A stretch of 9,279 bases of DNA, from NCBI GenBank assembly GCA_031421855.1, contig JANOPN010000137.1, forward strand, positions 1-9,279. Direction: 5' to 3'. The notes under the pieces were generated by a model. It saw nothing but the letters and a program-made list of their open reading frames with translations, was not told where the DNA came from and did no database searches. Of this stretch, positions 7,110 through 9,279 are shown piece after piece. Both the position numbers and the translations under genes were made by a program. The stretch's first letter is position 1. Every line of letters begins with the position of its first letter. Origin of the DNA: JAAFHN01 sp031421855 (GTDB lineage: Bacteria > Pseudomonadota > Gammaproteobacteria > Burkholderiales > Burkholderiaceae_C).

Positions 7110-7541
7110 ACTCTCAGTATCGACCCGGGTGGTGCAAATCGCCCCGTCACCGAAGTCGCAGTGGGCATTTTGATCACGCCACTAGGCGACATGCTCATGA
7201 CCACCCGCCCGCCGGGCAAGGTCTACGAGGGGTATTGGGAGTTTCCGGGCGGCAAGCTAGAAGCGGGTGAAACCGTCGAGCAAGCCCTGCGCCGCGAGCT
7301 GCAAGAAGAACTCGGCGTGACGATTGGCCCCACAGCGGTGTGGTGCGTCACGACCCATGACTACGCTCACGCCTTCGTGCGGCTGAATTTTTGCAAAGTT
7401 CACCAATGGAGCGGTGAGCTGCAAATGCGAGAAGGCCAAACTTTTGCTTGGCAACGATTTCCCCTGACTGTCAGCCCAGTCTTGCCTGGCGCGTACCCCG
7501 TGCTCAATTGGCTTGAAACCGACAGTTTAGGGTCAGAGTAG
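7098..7541 (+). CDS. NUDIX hydrolase, MutT-like
   Basis: The NUDIX box is perfect (residues 52-74 from this start: GKLEAGETVEQALRRELQEELGV, broken here as GKLEAGE / TVEQALR / RELQEELGV) and binds the metal ions that hydrolyse a nucleoside diphosphate linked to another group. The family member most like this is MutT, which removes 8-oxo-dGTP, but substrate cannot be read from the box. The conserved core starts at PVTEVAVGIL and ends at NWLE. No ATG is available: the in-frame starts are TTG 7038, GTG 7053 and TTG 7098, all inside the 100-bp repeat, and an in-frame TGA at 7014 blocks earlier ones. I chose TTG 7098 (147 residues) because GGGGA (7088-7092) lies 5 nt upstream. The start is uncertain and expression may be reduced. 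Confidence 0.85.
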   Translation: MPKSTLSIDPGGANRPVTEVAVGILITPLGDMLMTTRPPGKVYEGYWEFPGGKLEAGETVEQALRRELQEELGVTIGPTAVWCVTTHDYAHAFVRLNFCKVHQWSGELQMREGQTFAWQRFPLTVSPVLPGAYPVLNWLETDSLGSE

Positions 7542-7546
7542 TCCAA

Positions 7547-7562
7547 TGAGGTATGAGCCTCA
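7547..7562. other. Short hairpin after the NUDIX gene
   Basis: TGAGG (7547-7551) and CCTCA (7558-7562) pair around a 6-nt loop, 5 nt after the NUDIX stop. No T-run follows, so terminator activity is doubtful. AGCCTCA is repeated directly near 7582. It could belong to the left end of the adjacent insertion sequence. Confidence 0.25.
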
Positions 7563-7618
7563 AATCGCGGCTCGCGGTGGAAGCCTCAGTCTGTGGGATT
7601 GAGCATTTCGGGCAAAGG

Positions 7619-7644
7619 GTTGATCATTGGACATGGTGATCAAC
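7619..7644. promoter_or_regulatory. 8-bp perfect inverted repeat over the transposase start
   Basis: GTTGATCA (7619-7626) and TGATCAAC (7637-7644) are perfect inverted repeats separated by 10 nt and ending immediately before the ATG at 7645. A weak promoter-like pair, TTGAGC (7599-7604) and GATCAT (7622-7627) with a 17-nt spacer, overlaps the left arm. The repeat could be an operator, a transposase site or a translation-limiting hairpin; this is inference from position only. Confidence 0.35.
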
Positions 7645-8973
7645 ATGGCAACAGCGAGATTGCGCACAGTGAGCGATCTGCAAACATTTGTGCGCAGCTT
7701 TGATGCTTCGGACAGCATCCAATGGGCGGATGATCGGGAGCGATACCTGCACATCGAGCGGTGCTTGGATCGGCTGGGCTACCGGGATTTGCGCAAGGGC
7801 CATCGCTGCGTGGTGCTGGATTACCTCAGACTGACCAGCGGCTACAGCCGCGCTCAGCTCAATCGACTGGTCAAGCAGTGGAGCACCTCGAGCGAGCTGG
7901 GCATCGGCCAGCGCATTCGAAAGCGCTACTGCGCGCCGACCCAGCCGTTTTGTCGCAAGTACCTTGATGCAGATATCGAGCTGCTTGCTCAAATGGACAC
8001 GACCACCAATCCTGCGCCCGGGCGAAGCTCAATTTGCGCCCACCGCGTCGCTCACTTGCTCAAACGCGCCTTTGAGACCTACGGCCAAAGCCAGTACCAA
8101 CGCATATCCGCCATCTCCAGCTCGCACATCTACAACCTCAGGCGAAGCAAAGCCTACCTCAGCCAGCGCACCCACCACGACAAGACCCGCGCAGGCACAG
8201 GCGTGAGCCACATCGGACTGCGCCAAGCACCCCAGGACTTGGGTTGTGCGGGTCACCTTCGCATCGACACCGTCCACCAAGGTGACTTTGATGGACGCAA
8301 AGGCATCTACACCCTGAACATCGTCGACACCGCCACCCAGTGGCAAGTCCTTGGCTGCGTGGGCGCCCTCACGCACGAGCATGTTGTGCCCGCGATTGAG
8401 GCCATGCTGCGTCAAATACCATTTGAAATCAGAGGCTTGCACTCGGACAACGGCAGCGAGTTCATCAACTACATGCTCTCCAACATGCTCAAACACAAAG
8501 CCATCACCCAAACCAAGAGCCGACCCCGACGCAGCACCGACAACGCCTTGATCGAGGGCAAGAACGCCAGCGTCGTGCGCCAGCACATGGGCCACTCCCA
8601 CATCGCCACCACACATGCGCAGGCCATCCATGACTTCTACAGCACGGATCTCACGCCGCACCTCAATTTGCACCGCCCTTGCATGTTTGCCACAGAGGCG
8701 ATTGATGCACGCGGCAAGTACAAACGCACATACAAAGCCTGCGATGTCGCCACCCCACTAGAGCGCCTCGAGTTGCTGGTGCGCTCGGGCAAAGCCACGC
8801 TCAAGGCCGGGCGAAGCCTGGAGCGGCTTCAGTCGCTGGCGTTGGCGCGCACCGACTTGCAGGCTTACCAAGATCTCAACGAGGCCAAGAAGCGTTTGTT
8901 TGCGAAAATCGCTCGCTCCACAGTGGATGTGCAGCAACAAGGCCCGCCAGCCCAGATGCGTATGGCCGCATAA
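7633..8973 (+). CDS. DDE-type transposase / integrase (rve catalytic core)
   Basis: A 446-residue intact protein from the ATG at 7633; TTG 7627 and ATG 7645 are alternative starts, the last preceded by GGTGA (7635-7639). Residues about 55-84 (HRCVVLDYLRLTSGYSRAQLNRLV) look like a helix-turn-helix for DNA binding. The RNase H-like core runs from about 208 to 312, with catalytic residues D212 (GHLRIDTVHQGD), D272 (GLHSDNGSEF) and E309 (NALIEGKN), the second Asp and the Glu separated by 36 residues. The C-terminal part (about 370-430) is helical. The GHLRIDTVHQGDFDG...KSRPRRSTDNALIEGKN pattern matches integrase-catalytic-region transposases common in betaproteobacteria. I cannot assign an ISfinder family with confidence; ISNCY-like or IS481-like are possibilities. 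All catalytic residues are present. Confidence 0.9.
   Translation: MVINMATARLRTVSDLQTFVRSFDASDSIQWADDRERYLHIERCLDRLGYRDLRKGHRCVVLDYLRLTSGYSRAQLNRLVKQWSTSSELGIGQRIRKRYCAPTQPFCRKYLDADIELLAQMDTTTNPAPGRSSICAHRVAHLLKRAFETYGQSQYQRISAISSSHIYNLRRSKAYLSQRTHHDKTRAGTGVSHIGLRQAPQDLGCAGHLRIDTVHQGDFDGRKGIYTLNIVDTATQWQVLGCVGALTHEHVVPAIEAMLRQIPFEIRGLHSDNGSEFINYMLSNMLKHKAITQTKSRPRRSTDNALIEGKNASVVRQHMGHSHIATTHAQAIHDFYSTDLTPHLNLHRPCMFATEAIDARGKYKRTYKACDVATPLERLELLVRSGKATLKAGRSLERLQSLALARTDLQAYQDLNEAKKRLFAKIARSTVDVQQQGPPAQMRMAA
7633..8973 (+). mobile_element. Insertion sequence, minimal extent (ends not resolved)
   Basis: The coordinates cover only the transposase gene. The element must begin between the NUDIX stop (7541) and about 7620, and end after 8973. 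I compared the left flank with the reverse complement of 8974-9279 and found no convincing terminal inverted repeats or target duplication. The right end may lie outside the window or the termini may be degenerate. Confidence 0.45.
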
Positions 8974-8987
8974 GGTCTCGTAAGGTC
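8971..8987 (+). repeat. Short direct repeat at the transposase stop codon
   Basis: TAAGGTC occurs at 8971-8977 (including the TAA stop) and again at 8981-8987, a 10-bp period. It could mark a terminal sub-repeat of the insertion sequence or be chance. Confidence 0.3.
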
Positions 8988-9279
8988 GCATCAGTTCGTA
9001 CAGGGCCAACTCTGCGGGTGCGCAGTCAAGACAGCCGTTGTTATTCAAAGCGCGCAGCGAGCGCTGCGTCAGGCGAGCTTTTGCACGACGCGGGCAGGGT
9101 CAGCGCGCACCCCTGCATTCGGGGGGATGAACCCCCTCACCCCACAAGGGGGCCGCTTGCGCGGTGCACAGGGGCCCCAGCGCGCGCTGACTAGGACGCT
9201 TGGGACGAGCAGCCAAACCGCATCAAACCACCAAAACACGCCAGCTCTTACACTGGCAACCCGACAAACCTTCAACCCT
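8974..9279. other. Intergenic region with strong hairpins, no convincing gene
   Basis: No frame in these 306 bases gives a recognisable protein. It contains a 7-bp perfect inverted repeat with a 2-nt gap, CGCAGCG-AG-CGCTGCG (9053-9068), and a larger nested palindrome at 9099-9191. The last 80 bases show no recognisable feature. The right boundary of the insertion sequence may lie within or beyond this stretch. Confidence 0.55.
9099..9191. repeat. Nested palindromic intergenic element
   Basis: GTCAGCGCGC (9099-9108) is a perfect reverse complement of GCGCGCTGAC (9182-9191). Just inside, CCCCTG (9110-9115) pairs with CAGGGG (9169-9174), leaving a 7-nt bulge on the right side. Further inside, G-runs at 9121-9126 and 9148-9152 can each pair with C-runs at 9132-9136 or 9140-9143, giving alternative small hairpins. 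The whole could form one long branched structure, typical of REP-like intergenic repeats. Confidence 0.5.

Noticed and set aside
8029..8673. Reverse-strand 214-codon frame inside the transposase gene
   Set aside because: It is antisense to the catalytic DDE core. The valine- and glycine-rich translation fits a codon-bias shadow.
7616..9279. AGGGTTGA at 7616-7623 and its reverse complement at 9272-9279 as insertion-sequence terminal repeats
   Set aside because: The match stops after 8 bp, the left copy lies at the edge of the transposase start, and the right copy is cut by the window end. Chance is a sufficient explanation.

Overview
The window looks like chromosomal DNA of a betaproteobacterium, most likely Burkholderiales and possibly Comamonadaceae. 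This rests on the protein sequences (a SecA opening MATNFLTRIFGSRND and ending in a Cys/His zinc tail; an ArgJ ending NADYRS), the GC-rich third codon positions, and the gene order short DUF721/DciA protein (reverse), M23 peptidase, secA, argJ, DUF815 ATPase, NUDIX hydrolase. I recall that order from Burkholderiales chromosomes. No database was searched.

Layout: positions 1-354 hold no convincing gene but contain a 14-bp inverted repeat, a GC-rich hairpin and one copy of a dispersed repeat. A small dciA-like gene (minus strand, 355-687) diverges from a membrane-anchored M23/LytM peptidase (784-1851). After a 153-bp gap with a possible 20-codon hydrophobic leader ORF comes a complete 914-codon secA (2005-4749), closed by a clear intrinsic terminator (4782-4818). 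A second co-directional unit follows: argJ (4852-6081), a DUF815 AAA+-type ATPase (6114-7001) and a MutT-like NUDIX hydrolase (ending at 7541). The right end carries an intact DDE-type transposase/integrase gene (about 7633-8973) and then a GC-rich intergenic stretch with nested palindromes (9099-9191).

The six cellular genes are housekeeping in character: replicative helicase loading, peptidoglycan remodelling, protein export, arginine biosynthesis, an uncharacterised ATPase and probable nucleotide-pool sanitation. The right edge and the intergenic gaps show mobile or repetitive DNA superimposed on this conserved core.

The most interesting observation is a 100-bp element (7010-7109) with imperfect terminal inverted repeats, sitting exactly at the 5' end of the NUDIX gene. 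Removing exactly those 100 bases on paper restores an in-frame GTG start that overlaps the DUF815 stop codon by 4 bp. So a small MITE-like or REP-like element appears to have split the gene from its ancestral start, leaving start signals inside the element as the only ones available. A 63-bp relative, 56/63 identical, ends at position 281. I see no CRISPR array, phage module, defence system or other large undescribed system.
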